This document shows positions 35,070 through 44,061 of a DNA stretch of 58,883 nt, piece by piece. Each line of letters starts with the position of its first letter. Position 1 is the first letter of the stretch. Below the pieces are notes generated by a model. The model was not told the origin of the DNA, did not search any database, and saw only the letters and a list, made by a program, of their open reading frames with translations. Source of the DNA: Bacteroidota bacterium. GTDB lineage: Bacteria > Bacteroidota > Bacteroidia > Chitinophagales > Chitinophagaceae. The stretch covers positions 1-58,883 of the forward strand of contig JAUZOA010000025.1 in assembly GCA_030706685.1 (NCBI GenBank). The letters are read 5' to 3'. A program made the translations under genes and the position numbers.

Positions 35070-36629
35070 TTACGGCCATTGAGGGTTCTGAATTAAAACA
35101 CCTCCTGATATATCGATTGCCTTTTGAGGTATGGGATAATATTTGGCACGATCGGCATAGCCTAAAGTTCCGAGGACACTCAGTGCATCTCCCCACCTTA
35201 CAAGGTCATAGAACCTGTAACCTTCCATGGCAAATTCCCAGCGCCTTTCATTTTTGATAGCCGTACGCATCTGCGCCTGGTTAGCATAGGCGATATGCGG
35301 CAATACAGCATTATTTCCACCCCTTGCTCTTGCCCTTACTAATTCAAGCATGGCTTCTGCAGTGGGACCATCGCCTGATTCATTGGCGGCTTCCGCTTTC
35401 ATCAATATCACATCCGCGTAACGCAATATTCTATGGTCAATCCATGCAGGATAACCCGATGTTGTGGTACCGGTGAATTGACGCATGGCAGGATCGGAAT
35501 AAACTTTCTTGTTCCAGTATTTCTGATCCAAGCCTGTACCCGGGTTATAGGGTGGTAATGTAGCGCCATATCCCCCTGTAGCAGGACCTCCGTCAAACTG
35601 TCCTGAATAAAGAATAGTAGCCGCTTTTCTTGGGTCTGTATTGCTCCATGCTGTTTCCAGGTTATCGGTTGGCGTATTCCATCCCCATCCCAGGTTCCAA
35701 TCACTGGTAGCACCACCCTGCCGAACATTTTGTGATACGGCAAAAAATGAGCCTACATCAGGCGTACCACCGGGGCCTAAGTAAGCCTGTGTTTCTAATA
35801 TGGACTCCTTGCTGTTTTTACCTGCGCCGCCCAGACCATCTTTCCAGATATCTACAAAATTAGGTAAGAGGTTATATTGGGTTGAACCAATAACTATATT
35901 GGTAAGCGCTAAGACTCTTGCCCAGTTTCCCCTGAACAAATAAGTCTGTGCCCATAATGTATTAGCGGCGCCACTGGTCGCCCTGCCGGGATAAGGATTT
36001 TGACCAATCGTGCTGTTGAACCAACTTAATGGCAATAACCGGGAAGCTGAATCAAGGTCCCTGTCTATCAGCGTGTAGATATCGGCAACTGTTGATTTGG
36101 GTTTGATACCTTTTGAAGCATCCGTAAAATAGAAATCAATCTTGGGCACTTCACCATAAGCTTTTACCAATTCGAAATAAGCATAGGCCCGGAAAAAATG
36201 TGCTTCTCCATAGTTTCTAAGCGAATTTCCATCGGTAAGTTTTAATGAGTCCAGGGTGAATAAGAGCTGGTTGGCTTTATTGATCATATAATAATGATCG
36301 TCCCAGTATGTGTTGGTAGCCCAGTCATCTTTGGTATACTGGAAAGTCTCAAATTCAGTATTGATTTCACCTCCATCTGTGGTACTGCTACCCTTTTGCG
36401 CATCATCATCCCGGATACTGTTAAAATCCAACCAGGGCAAAGTATTAAACCCGGCATAGGTATTAAGGATGGAGTAAAGGTTAAGGGCCTGCGCATCTGC
36501 CACGCTGCTTACATCGTTAAGCGTCGGGGAAAGTGGTTTCCTGTCAAGGAATTTCTTACACCCGGTTACGGAAAAGTAAACAACCGTAAACAGCAACACT
36601 CCCACAAAAAGTTTACTATTATTTTTCAT
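35070..36629 (-). CDS. susD: SusD/RagB-family outer-membrane nutrient-binding lipoprotein
   Basis: The 519-residue protein has a lipobox VTGC at residues 21-24 followed by KKFLDRKP, typical of SusD. The tetratricopeptide-like N-terminal part (SDAQALNLYSILN-type helices, GEAHFFRAYAYFELVKAYG) and the C-terminal signature (KNERRWEFAMEGYRFYDLVRWG) are clear. It forms a lid on SusC to trap oligosaccharides. It is 26 bases downstream of susC. Confidence 0.95.
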   Translation of the reverse strand: MKNNSKLFVGVLLFTVVYFSVTGCKKFLDRKPLSPTLNDVSSVADAQALNLYSILNTYAGFNTLPWLDFNSIRDDDAQKGSSTTDGGEINTEFETFQYTKDDWATNTYWDDHYYMINKANQLLFTLDSLKLTDGNSLRNYGEAHFFRAYAYFELVKAYGEVPKIDFYFTDASKGIKPKSTVADIYTLIDRDLDSASRLLPLSWFNSTIGQNPYPGRATSGAANTLWAQTYLFRGNWARVLALTNIVIGSTQYNLLPNFVDIWKDGLGGAGKNSKESILETQAYLGPGGTPDVGSFFAVSQNVRQGGATSDWNLGWGWNTPTDNLETAWSNTDPRKAATILYSGQFDGGPATGGYGATLPPYNPGTGLDQKYWNKKVYSDPAMRQFTGTTTSGYPAWIDHRILRYADVILMKAEAANESGDGPTAEAMLELVRARARGGNNAVLPHIAYANQAQMRTAIKNERRWEFAMEGYRFYDLVRWGDALSVLGTLGYADRAKYYPIPQKAIDISGGVLIQNPQWP

Positions 36630-36655
36630 AATCTAAAAATTTCTTTAGTTATAGA

Positions 36656-39600
36656 TTAAAAAGTTACGTTTAATCCAAAAGTGATAACACGCGGAATAGC
36701 GCCACCTGCCTGGTCAAAACCAAAAGCTGTTGCAGAGCCGCCAAACTCCGGCGTATAGCCTTTGTTATGTTTCCAGGTCTTAAGATTCTGAGCATTGGCA
36801 AAAATGCGCAGGTTCTTAATATACGCCCTGGATATCATCTTGGCTGGAAAATCATATCCTACCTGCAGGTTTCTTATTCTGAGATAGCTTCCGTCTTCGA
36901 TATTATAGGTTGAGCCATTGTAATTAAACCTGTCCTGCTGGCTGATAATAGGTTCCCAGTTGGAAGTACCCGCGCCATGCCATCTTTCTGTCTTGAATGC
37001 AGGATAGTTTACCCTTTGAAAAGGAGATTCCAGTGATCCCCATATTCTGAAAACATCGTTTCCATATACTCCGCCTAAATCTATACTTAAACTGATCCTC
37101 TTATAAGTGGCCCCGATCGATCCCCCATAGATGAATTTGGGAGAAGGATTACCGATGACTGTCCTGTCATTAGCGTCAATGACGCCATCGCCGTTGACAT
37201 CTTTGAATTTAAAGTCACCCGGACGGTAAGAACCAATAGAAGAAGCGGGAGGTGAGGTAAGAATATCACGATTGCTTTGATAAAGTCCCTCCACTACATA
37301 GCCAAAGAAAGAACCGATAGGATAACCGGCTACTGTCCTGGCTTCAGCACTATTATTATTGGCCTTTTCTTCCAGGATTAATCCTCCCGGCAGGTCTGCA
37401 GCTACGCTCAGCACCTTGTTTTTTAAGAAAGTGATATTACCGGATATATTAATCGTAAGATCTTTGTTGATACTTTGTGCCCAGCTTGCTGAAAATTCTT
37501 CACCCCAGTTCTTGATCTTGCCACCATTTTCCAAAATAGGATCCTGGCCGCTTATATAGATCAGGGTCATCATATCCTTGGTAACCTTGCTGTAATAATT
37601 GGCTTCAAAATGCAACCTGTTATTGAATGCTGCTGCTTCCACACCTATTTCAGACGCAGTTACAGTTTCCCATTTCAGGTCCGGGTTTGGCTTAAACGCG
37701 GGACGGGCTATATTCACCAGATTTGTCCCAAAAGGAACCTGTGCTCCGGAAACAAGACCGGGCGTGTAGAGGTAATTAGGGTCAAAACCTGCTCCATAAG
37801 TACTTTGATTACCCAGGACACCTACCGAACCTTTTAATTTCAGGAAATTGATCTGCCTTACGCTTTGCATGAAATTTTCTTTGGTCAATTCCCAGGCGCC
37901 GCCAACGGCCCAGAATTTCTGATGCCGGTTCTGCGGCGCAATGCGGGAAGACGCGTCATCGCGGAATGAAGCATTGAGATAATACTTGCCCTTGTAGTTA
38001 TATAATACACGGGCCAGGCTCGATACGGTAGTATTCTCTGTTTGATTTGAGGTAGCACCATTTACTCCCAAAATTCCAAAACCATTATTCAGGTACCATA
38101 ACCTGGAATCATTGGGAATAGGCCTGTCTGAAGCTGAGGAACCTTGTGTGGATGTACCGCTCAGGCCGAAATTACCAAAGTAATAGGTAGTAAAGCCACC
38201 CATTACCGTCAGGCCATGATCACCAAACTGTTTTTTATAAGTCAGGATATAATCCTGCTGAAACTTCCTGTATGTCTGGTTATTTTGACTGACTGTAGTT
38301 TTATTGGAATACAAGAAAGGAATATTCGTCAGCGGATCATAGGCATAATACAAAGGACTATAGGTCCGGCTTTCTACATTGCTGATATCAGCATACCAGG
38401 TAGATCTAAAATTGAAATCTTTTAAAAAGCTAATGTCAACAAAAGCACTGGCTACATACCTGTACTCATAGCTGATATTCTTATCCCAGGTATTTTCAAT
38501 TTCCAGGACGGGGTTTACCACACCTGAATTTTGAAGGGCTACATCCAGTCCCGAATAGACAGGAACATTCAGGCTATCGGAGCTATAGGGATCTTTTACT
38601 TTGAAAGTCTTGGCTGATCCCGATACATTGGGCATAGCTTTCCGGGCATCATCCAGTCTCGAAGTGGCATCATAAGGATTGTGCTGTCTTGAGCCATTGA
38701 AATTGACACCTAGTTTTATGGCCTTGTTCAGCTTTACTTCATCGCTGAAACCAAGAAGTATTTTGTCCAGTTTTTCGTGAATGAGAATCCCCTCGTCGGA
38801 AATGTATCCAACATTCATCATAAACTTGTTCTTGTCGGTACTGGAAGACAAGCTTAAGCTACTGTTATTAAAATGACCTGTGCGTGTTACCGCATCTATC
38901 CAGTCTGTATTGGAATTCAAAGCCGAATAGTTGGGAGTAGGTATCCCGTTATTGGTATTTTCTTCCTGGAACAGAGTGTTGAACTGGTCAGCGCTTGCCA
39001 TTTTGATCTTATCCACTAATGTTTTAAATCCATACGAATTGCTGAAATTGATAACTGTCTGACCTGCTTTAGCACGCTTGGTACTAATTGCAATAACACC
39101 TGTAGCCCCTCTCACCCCGAAGATGGCCAAAGAAGACGGGTCTTTTAATATTTCAATGGATTCAATATCGCTCGGATTGACATAATTGATATTGTCCTGG
39201 AAAACACCATCTACAATGTATAAAGGATGCACCTGTCCAAGACTTACTGTACCCCTGATACGGATATCGGGTTCTTGTCCCGGCGTACCGTTATTTACAA
39301 TATATAAACCGGCAACTTTGCTTTGCAAAGAGGCAACCGGGTTAGTATTAGGTTTATCCTCAATTTCTTTACCGGATATTTTAACAATGGAACCTGTAAG
39401 GTCTCTCTTACTCGCCGTACCATAACCAATAACAACTACCTGGTCCATTATTTTCGTGGAAGTAGCAAGCCCTACAGTAATATCTGTTTTCCCTTCCAAT
39501 GCAATTTCTTTGGTATCATATCCCACTGAAGAAATGATCAGGGTTACATTCGCGTTCGGTACACTGATCGCAAAATTCCCTTCGTTATCGGTAGTAGTAC

Positions 39601-40063
39601 CGGTCTTTGTTCCTTTTACCTGCACGGAAGCGCCGGCAATCGGGGCGCCGCCTTCGCCTGTAACTTTTCCGCGTACAACAATATCCGGAATACGGGGAGG
39701 AGCGTTGGGATCCTCTTTGATAACGATCAGGTTATTTTCCATCACCTGGTACAATAACCGGGTTTTTTCCAGAATAAGCGCAAGCACGTCGTTAATGCTC
39801 GCCTCCCTGACATTTATAGAAACTTTTTCCCGGATATCCTGCAATTTGTCATTGTAGAGAAACCGGTAGTTGGTCTGCTTTTCAATAGAACGAAGCACCC
39901 CGCTTATTTCGGCCTTTTTTACCTTGAGGCTGATCTTTTCCTGCCCGAAACCATTAGCAGAAACATTCAGGGTAAAAAAGAAAGTAAGCAGCGCGGTTAG
40001 TTTCATAGCAAGCAGAACTTTTGATTGCAACGGTTTTTTTACAACCGTTAAGAAACATTTCAT
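36656..40063 (-). CDS. susC: SusC/RagA-family TonB-dependent transporter with STN domain
   Basis: The 1135-residue protein has a signal peptide, then an STN (secretin/TonB short N-terminal) domain at about residues 55-115 (SIEKQTNYRFLYNDKL), a carboxypeptidase-regulatory-like domain (GKVTGEGGAPIAGASVQVKG), a plug (VVVIGYGTASKRDLTG) and a beta-barrel ending in ITFGLNVTF with terminal Phe. It imports glucan oligosaccharides with SusD, driven by TonB. The STN domain marks it as a transducer that signals to the FecR encoded just upstream, so its own ligand probably induces the locus. Confidence 0.96.
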   Translation of the reverse strand: MKCFLTVVKKPLQSKVLLAMKLTALLTFFFTLNVSANGFGQEKISLKVKKAEISGVLRSIEKQTNYRFLYNDKLQDIREKVSINVREASINDVLALILEKTRLLYQVMENNLIVIKEDPNAPPRIPDIVVRGKVTGEGGAPIAGASVQVKGTKTGTTTDNEGNFAISVPNANVTLIISSVGYDTKEIALEGKTDITVGLATSTKIMDQVVVIGYGTASKRDLTGSIVKISGKEIEDKPNTNPVASLQSKVAGLYIVNNGTPGQEPDIRIRGTVSLGQVHPLYIVDGVFQDNINYVNPSDIESIEILKDPSSLAIFGVRGATGVIAISTKRAKAGQTVINFSNSYGFKTLVDKIKMASADQFNTLFQEENTNNGIPTPNYSALNSNTDWIDAVTRTGHFNNSSLSLSSSTDKNKFMMNVGYISDEGILIHEKLDKILLGFSDEVKLNKAIKLGVNFNGSRQHNPYDATSRLDDARKAMPNVSGSAKTFKVKDPYSSDSLNVPVYSGLDVALQNSGVVNPVLEIENTWDKNISYEYRYVASAFVDISFLKDFNFRSTWYADISNVESRTYSPLYYAYDPLTNIPFLYSNKTTVSQNNQTYRKFQQDYILTYKKQFGDHGLTVMGGFTTYYFGNFGLSGTSTQGSSASDRPIPNDSRLWYLNNGFGILGVNGATSNQTENTTVSSLARVLYNYKGKYYLNASFRDDASSRIAPQNRHQKFWAVGGAWELTKENFMQSVRQINFLKLKGSVGVLGNQSTYGAGFDPNYLYTPGLVSGAQVPFGTNLVNIARPAFKPNPDLKWETVTASEIGVEAAAFNNRLHFEANYYSKVTKDMMTLIYISGQDPILENGGKIKNWGEEFSASWAQSINKDLTINISGNITFLKNKVLSVAADLPGGLILEEKANNNSAEARTVAGYPIGSFFGYVVEGLYQSNRDILTSPPASSIGSYRPGDFKFKDVNGDGVIDANDRTVIGNPSPKFIYGGSIGATYKRISLSIDLGGVYGNDVFRIWGSLESPFQRVNYPAFKTERWHGAGTSNWEPIISQQDRFNYNGSTYNIEDGSYLRIRNLQVGYDFPAKMISRAYIKNLRIFANAQNLKTWKHNKGYTPEFGGSATAFGFDQAGGAIPRVITFGLNVTF

Positions 40064-40133
40064 ATTTTTAGCATATTAGGGGTTAAACAATCCTACTGTC
40101 ACAAGTTGGTTTCTGCGTTTAGCCTTAATCTAC

Positions 40134-40167
40134 ACGGAGGATGCGTCAACATTCTCCGTTCTTTTTT
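40134..40167 (+). terminator. Hairpin with T-run between fecR and susC
   Basis: ACGGAGGATG at 40134-40143 pairs with CATTCTCCGT at 40150-40159 (one G-T pair), with loop CGTCAA, followed by TCTTTTTT on the plus strand. On the minus strand, the direction of the genes, the T-run precedes the stem, so there it acts only as an mRNA stem-loop. It may protect the fecR 3' end or block antisense transcription. Confidence 0.5.
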
Positions 40168-40181
40168 ATCTTACATAAACG

Positions 40182-41294
40182 TTATTGCGCAGAGCCAACG
40201 GAAATTTCATGATTACTTATTTTATAATTGAACGTGTTGTTTGCTTCTTTTAAATATTTAAATGCCTGTTCTACCGTTTCTTTTTCGAAAAGGCCATTAA
40301 AGGACAGGTCCTTTACTTTTTCATCCGTAAAAACAATGGTTACATTATACCATCTTTCTAATTTCCTGGCCAGTTCTTCGAAACTGTCTCCCCGGAATTC
40401 GAGGCGGCTGTAAAGCCAGGCTGTTTCAAACCTTTCATTCTCTTTCTTAGTACTGTCAATGTGGGCAATGGTGAAGCTTGCGGGTATTTCTTTGGCCGGT
40501 GAAGGCTTTATATCTTTTTCTTTAGACAAGCCTGGTGGGTCAATAGCTGCCTTCTTGGCAAGAATGAGTTTTTCGTTAGGTATTAACTGGATAGCTTTTT
40601 TTTCAGATTCTTCGTGGCGAAAAACCTTGACCGACCCCCTGTATAATGTTGTTTCAACCGTTTTGTCTTCAGGATAAGATTTTACATTGAATGCCGTACC
40701 CAATACTTTTATGTCAATCCCTGAAGTATGAACGATAAAGGGATGTTCCGGTTGTTTTACAATATCAAAAAAAGCTTCGCCTTCCAGCCTGATTTCGCGG
40801 GTTGCTCCCGAAAAGTCAGCATCCGCATAATATATTTTTGAACCGGCATTGAGCCAAACCGTACTGCCATCGGGCAACATGGATCTTGAACGGCTTCCTT
40901 TTTGCGCTTCGATAATTTCCTGCTTCTTTTCCTTTACTTCTCCGGGTTGACGATTGATCCAAAGCCATCCCGACAATAAAATAACCAGAACAGAAGCTGC
41001 TGCCATCCAGGTTCTGCGTCTTCTTAAACGGCTTCTTACCGGTATAATTTCTACCAGGTCCGATCCAAACTCGGCCTTATTAATAATTCGGGAGATAGTG
41101 TTTCTTGCTGCATCCCTGTCTTCATCCCGGAAGCTTCCTTGTTTTTCAGCCCAGATACGGGCCAATAGATCATATTGCTGGTGTAAGGATTCATCCCGGC
41201 GCAGCATTTCCATTAATTCCTGCTGCTCAGGGATTGTTGCTTCCCCGTTCAAAGTCCTGGCTATCAGGTGCCATATTTTCTCAGAAGTATCCAT
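40182..41294 (-). CDS. FecR-family anti-sigma factor
   Basis: The 370-residue inner-membrane protein has an N-terminal cytosolic domain (HLIARTLNGEATIPEQQELMEML) for sigma binding and one membrane segment (RTWMAAASVLVILLSGWLW) at about residues 93-111. The periplasmic FecR domain follows (RSMLPDGSTVWLNAGSKIYY, GEAFFDIVKQPEHPFIVHT), then a DUF4974/STN-like C-terminus (WYNVTIVFTDEKVKDLSFNG). It relays the state of the SusC STN domain to the sigma factor. It is 118 bases upstream of susC and 580 bases downstream of the sigma gene, an unusually long gap. Confidence 0.93.
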   Translation of the reverse strand: MDTSEKIWHLIARTLNGEATIPEQQELMEMLRRDESLHQQYDLLARIWAEKQGSFRDEDRDAARNTISRIINKAEFGSDLVEIIPVRSRLRRRRTWMAAASVLVILLSGWLWINRQPGEVKEKKQEIIEAQKGSRSRSMLPDGSTVWLNAGSKIYYADADFSGATREIRLEGEAFFDIVKQPEHPFIVHTSGIDIKVLGTAFNVKSYPEDKTVETTLYRGSVKVFRHEESEKKAIQLIPNEKLILAKKAAIDPPGLSKEKDIKPSPAKEIPASFTIAHIDSTKKENERFETAWLYSRLEFRGDSFEELARKLERWYNVTIVFTDEKVKDLSFNGLFEKETVEQAFKYLKEANNTFNYKISNHEISVGSAQ

Positions 41295-41874
41295 ACAGCA
41301 GTCGTCGTTGTCCTGTTAAGGACAGGGAAACCCGGATAATCTACTAAAGCCAACGAGGATTTTTTTATTCCCCGCCTTGTATATCAAGCTTTAGATAGCT
41401 GCCCCGTTAAGACACAAATATGGATTAGAGCAAGGATAACCACAGAGCTGCCTGCAGGAGGCCGGTAAAACGGATTTTCCCGGATTTTTTTCTCCCCCAA
41501 GTATTTTTTGCGAGATCTGCGAATACCCAGGCGGAAGTAAACAGGGCGAACTCTGAACTATAATTTAGATAGATAAAAACAGAGGCTAAAGAGGGTTAAA
41601 GACGGATCAAACACGGATTAAAGACGGATCAAAGACGGGCATTTTCCCTCTTTTATCCCTGTATAAACCCACTTTTTTTCCTGTATGATCTTTTTTTATA
41701 TAGGTTATGTCCCTAAAAAAAACCTGGGTAGACAAGGTTATAAGCAGTTTTTATAAATGCCATCAATGGTGGGAAAGCAGGCCTTGCGGACACGATCATT
41801 GGTTAATTTCAGGCGATAATTTGGCCTGCCTAATCGCTCTGTAACTCATTCGTAATTAAAGGAGTAATTATTTT
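41295..41874. other. Intergenic region, 580 bases, between sigma and fecR genes
   Basis: There is no credible gene. It holds a TGTCCT/AGGACA hairpin at 41309-41324, 15 bases above the fecR start on the minus strand, and an 11-bp tandem array at 41595-41638. The rest is AT-rich with pyrimidine runs. Sigma and fecR genes usually lie much closer, so the insertion of this spacer is notable. Confidence 0.6.
41595..41638. repeat. 11-bp tandem repeat, four units
   Basis: The units GTTAAAGACGG, ATCAAACACGG, ATTAAAGACGG and ATCAAAGACGG follow one another without a gap; units one and three and units two and four are nearly identical, so a 22-bp pair is also seen. A weaker copy (CTAAAGAGG) precedes it. 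Downstream, 41640-41683 divides into 11-mers that share a CC(T/A)(C/G) ending more weakly. An 11-base step is non-coding. Confidence 0.8.
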
Positions 41875-42498
41875 TTATTTCCTTTTTGAAGCCTCGATGG
41901 AGGAATGAGATTTCCCGGGCTTTTCTATCTGAAGGGCGGTACAGATCTTTTTTACAGCGATGGCCATCTGGGCGTCTATCGTGTTGACAGATATATTCAG
42001 AATTTCCGCTACTTCTTTATACTTGAGACCGTCTTCGCGGATGAGCTTAAATATCATTTTACAACGCGGGGGCAATGTTTCAATCACCTGGTGCATACGG
42101 AGCATCATTTCCGAAGTGATCATCAGGTCATAAGGATCCACCGCAAATTCATCTATGGTTGTATCCAAATAATCGAAGGGTGCAGCTATCAGTTCATTCG
42201 CTTTTTGGGAAAGCTTATTCAACGCTTTATTCTTGACAGCTATATATAAGTAGACAGTGAGATTTTCAATTTTGATGATAGCGTGGCGATTCGCCCAGAG
42301 CTTTACAAATACATCCTCTACCAATTCTTCAGCTATTTCTTTAGAGCGTACTAATGAAACACCGAATAAAATCAGTTTTTTGCCGAAATGAAGATAGAGT
42401 TGTGTAAAAGCACTTTCATCTCCACGGGCAACTCTGACCTGCAGTTCCCTTAACTGAACTGCTGTATTGAGCTCGTTTGCAGGCAATCGTATAAGCAA
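41875..42498 (-). CDS. ECF-type RNA polymerase sigma-70 factor
   Basis: The 207-residue protein starts at a TTG (42496-42498). Region 2 is LYLHFGKKLILFGVSLVRS...EELVEDVFVKLWANR, and region 4 is LPPRCKMIFKLIREDGLKYKEVAEILNISVNTIDAQ with its helix-turn-helix. This is the Bacteroidetes FecI-like group that pairs with FecR and STN-domain SusC proteins. It should switch on susCD and possibly the downstream enzymes. It is divergent from paaA, with a 176-base shared region. Confidence 0.93.
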   Translation of the reverse strand: MLIRLPANELNTAVQLRELQVRVARGDESAFTQLYLHFGKKLILFGVSLVRSKEIAEELVEDVFVKLWANRHAIIKIENLTVYLYIAVKNKALNKLSQKANELIAAPFDYLDTTIDEFAVDPYDLMITSEMMLRMHQVIETLPPRCKMIFKLIREDGLKYKEVAEILNISVNTIDAQMAIAVKKICTALQIEKPGKSHSSIEASKRK

Positions 42499-42646
42499 TA
42501 ATAGTTAACAAGCAAGATCAAAACCATATTAAAGTTATAATAATTCTCAGACAAAAATCGTCATCTGTTTTTTTCCTCAAAAATTTTTGTTCTAAATCAT
42601 GAGCCCCGGCCGGCAAAAAGAAACCCTTACAGCTGTTAGGTTTTCA

Positions 42647-42654
42647 TAAATTTG
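42647..42654 (+). promoter_or_regulatory. Bacteroidetes -7 box upstream of paaA
   Basis: TAAATTTG fits the Bacteroidota -7 consensus TAnnTTTG and ends 20 bases before the paaA ATG. No clear -33 TTTG was found at the usual distance, so this is a partial match. A promoter here would let paaABCD be expressed without paaE. Confidence 0.4.
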
Positions 42655-42674
42655 CGGGATAAATTATTGTTGCC

Positions 42675-43631
42675 ATGCCCCTCCAGGATTTGGAAAAAAT
42701 ATTCCAGGATAAAATTGACGCGGAAATCAAAATAGAGCCGAAAGACTGGATGCCGGAAGCTTATCGTAAGACAAATATCCGGCAAATAAGCCAGCATGCA
42801 CATAGTGAGATTGTAGGCATGCTTCCCGAAGGCAACTGGATCACAAGGGCTCCGTCATTAAAACGAAAAGCCATCCTCCTGGCTAAAGTACAGGACGAAG
42901 CCGGGCATGGGCTCTATTTGTATTCAGCAGCAGAAACATTGGGTACCAGCCGGGAGCAGACTATTAATGATTTACACAGCGGTAAGGCTAAATATTCTTC
43001 CATATTTAATTACCCGACACTTACCTGGGCCGATATTGGCGCAATCGGCTGGTTGGTGGATGGGGCTGCCATATTAAACCAGGTTATGTTATGCCGTACT
43101 TCTTATGGTCCCTATGCAAGAGCCATGGTGAGAATCTGCAAGGAAGAAAGTTTTCATCAGCGGCAGGGTTTTGAAATATTATGGGTATTATCAAAAGGTA
43201 CCCGCGAGCAAAAAGCCATGTGCCAGGATGCGATCAACCGCTGGTGGTGGCCATCGCTGATGATGTTTGGACCACATGATAGTGAATCGACCAACAGTGA
43301 ACAAAGTATGTTGTGGAAGATCAAAAGAAAAAGCAATGATGAACTTCGCCAGAATTTTGTTGACATGATCGCGGAACAGGTAAAAGTTCTAGGCATGAAA
43401 TTGCCCGATGATAAATTGAAATGGAATGAACAAACCCGGCATTATGATTTTGGTGAAATAAACTGGGACGAATTCTGGAATGTGGTAAAAGGAAATGGCC
43501 CCTGCAATAAAGAAAGACTGGAAGCCAGGAAAAAAGCATGGGAAGAAGGGAAGTGGGTGAGGGAGGCGGCGGCCGCGTATGCAGAGAAGAGAAAACCCCA
43601 AACCCCTAAAGGGGCTTTAGAAGCCGCTTAA
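42675..43631 (+). CDS. paaA: Phenylacetyl-CoA epoxidase catalytic subunit PaaA
   Basis: The 318-residue ferritin-like di-iron protein converts phenylacetyl-CoA to its ring 1,2-epoxide, with PaaB/C/D/E. Nearly all of it matches the family: [55 protein letters not shown] and [15 protein letters not shown] (Glu/His iron ligands). The C-terminus normally ends near [10 protein letters not shown]; here it is extended by [13 protein letters not shown], derived from a CCTAAAGGGG element. It starts the operon of five or more genes on the plus strand. Confidence 0.96.
   Translation: MPLQDLEKIFQDKIDAEIKIEPKDWMPEAYRKTNIRQISQHAHSEIVGMLPEGNWITRAPSLKRKAILLAKVQDEAGHGLYLYSAAETLGTSREQTINDLHSGKAKYSSIFNYPTLTWADIGAIGWLVDGAAILNQVMLCRTSYGPYARAMVRICKEESFHQRQGFEILWVLSKGTREQKAMCQDAINRWWWPSLMMFGPHDSESTNSEQSMLWKIKRKSNDELRQNFVDMIAEQVKVLGMKLPDDKLKWNEQTRHYDFGEINWDEFWNVVKGNGPCNKERLEARKKAWEEGKWVREAAAAYAEKRKPQTPKGALEAA
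43595..43631 (+). repeat. CCTAAAGGGG element forming the paaA C-terminus
   Basis: The element runs from ACCCCAAACCCCTAAAGGGG through CTTTAGAAGCCGCTTAA and includes the stop codon. It closely matches the intergenic copy at 19038-19072. It is read as [11 protein letters not shown], in the same frame as the copy ending the Gfo/Idh protein at 19124. Confidence 0.82.
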
Positions 43632-43651
43632 AATTTAAAAGTCTTATCAAA

Positions 43652-44032
43652 ATGAACTATCTGAAAAAATTCTATTACGGAGACATTCCTGAAGACAAAG
43701 GAGGAAGCAACGAATTAAAAGACTCTTCGAAAGTCTCCTCCTCTGGGGGAGCCTCCGACTGGCCTCTCTGGGAAGTCTTTATCCGCAGCAAACAGGGCCT
43801 GGACCATAAACATGCCGGTAGCCTTCATGCCGCTGATGCGCAGATGGCCATTGAAAACGCAAGAGATGTTTATACCCGAAGAATGGAAGGAGTAAGTATC
43901 TGGGTAGTGGAAAGCAAATATATTCATGCCTCCAACCCCGATGAAGCTAAAAGCCTGTATGAACCTGCTGAAGACAAGATCTATCGCCATCCTACTTTTT
44001 ATGATTTACCGGATGAAGTGAAACATATGTGA
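43652..44032 (+). CDS. paaB: Phenylacetyl-CoA epoxidase subunit PaaB
   Basis: The 126-residue protein bridges PaaAC units in the epoxidase. The conserved core DWPLWEVFIRSKQGLDHKH, GSLHAADAQMAIENARDVYT and YRHPTFYDLPDEVKHM matches PaaB (about 95 residues). The N-terminal part is longer: MNYLKKFYYGDIPEDKGGSN, then a serine-rich insert (LKDSSKVSSSGGAS) encoded by a repeat-like stretch. It is 20 bases downstream of paaA. Confidence 0.95.
   Translation: MNYLKKFYYGDIPEDKGGSNELKDSSKVSSSGGASDWPLWEVFIRSKQGLDHKHAGSLHAADAQMAIENARDVYTRRMEGVSIWVVESKYIHASNPDEAKSLYEPAEDKIYRHPTFYDLPDEVKHM
43718..43755 (+). repeat. In-frame palindromic element inside paaB
   Basis: AGACT at 43720-43724 pairs with AGTCT at 43732-43736 around CTTCGAA, followed by CTCCTCCTCTGGGGGAG, itself a partial CTCC/GGAG palindrome. 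It encodes the serine-rich LKDSSKVSSSGGAS between the N-terminal leader and the conserved PaaB core. Only one copy is in this window. Confidence 0.5.
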
Positions 44033-44061
44033 CCCCTGATTACCCTGATTAAATGATCTTA

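Noticed and set aside
42499-42674. Promoter for the sigma gene
   Set aside because: No sequence on the minus strand fits TAnnTTTG at a usable distance from the TTG start.
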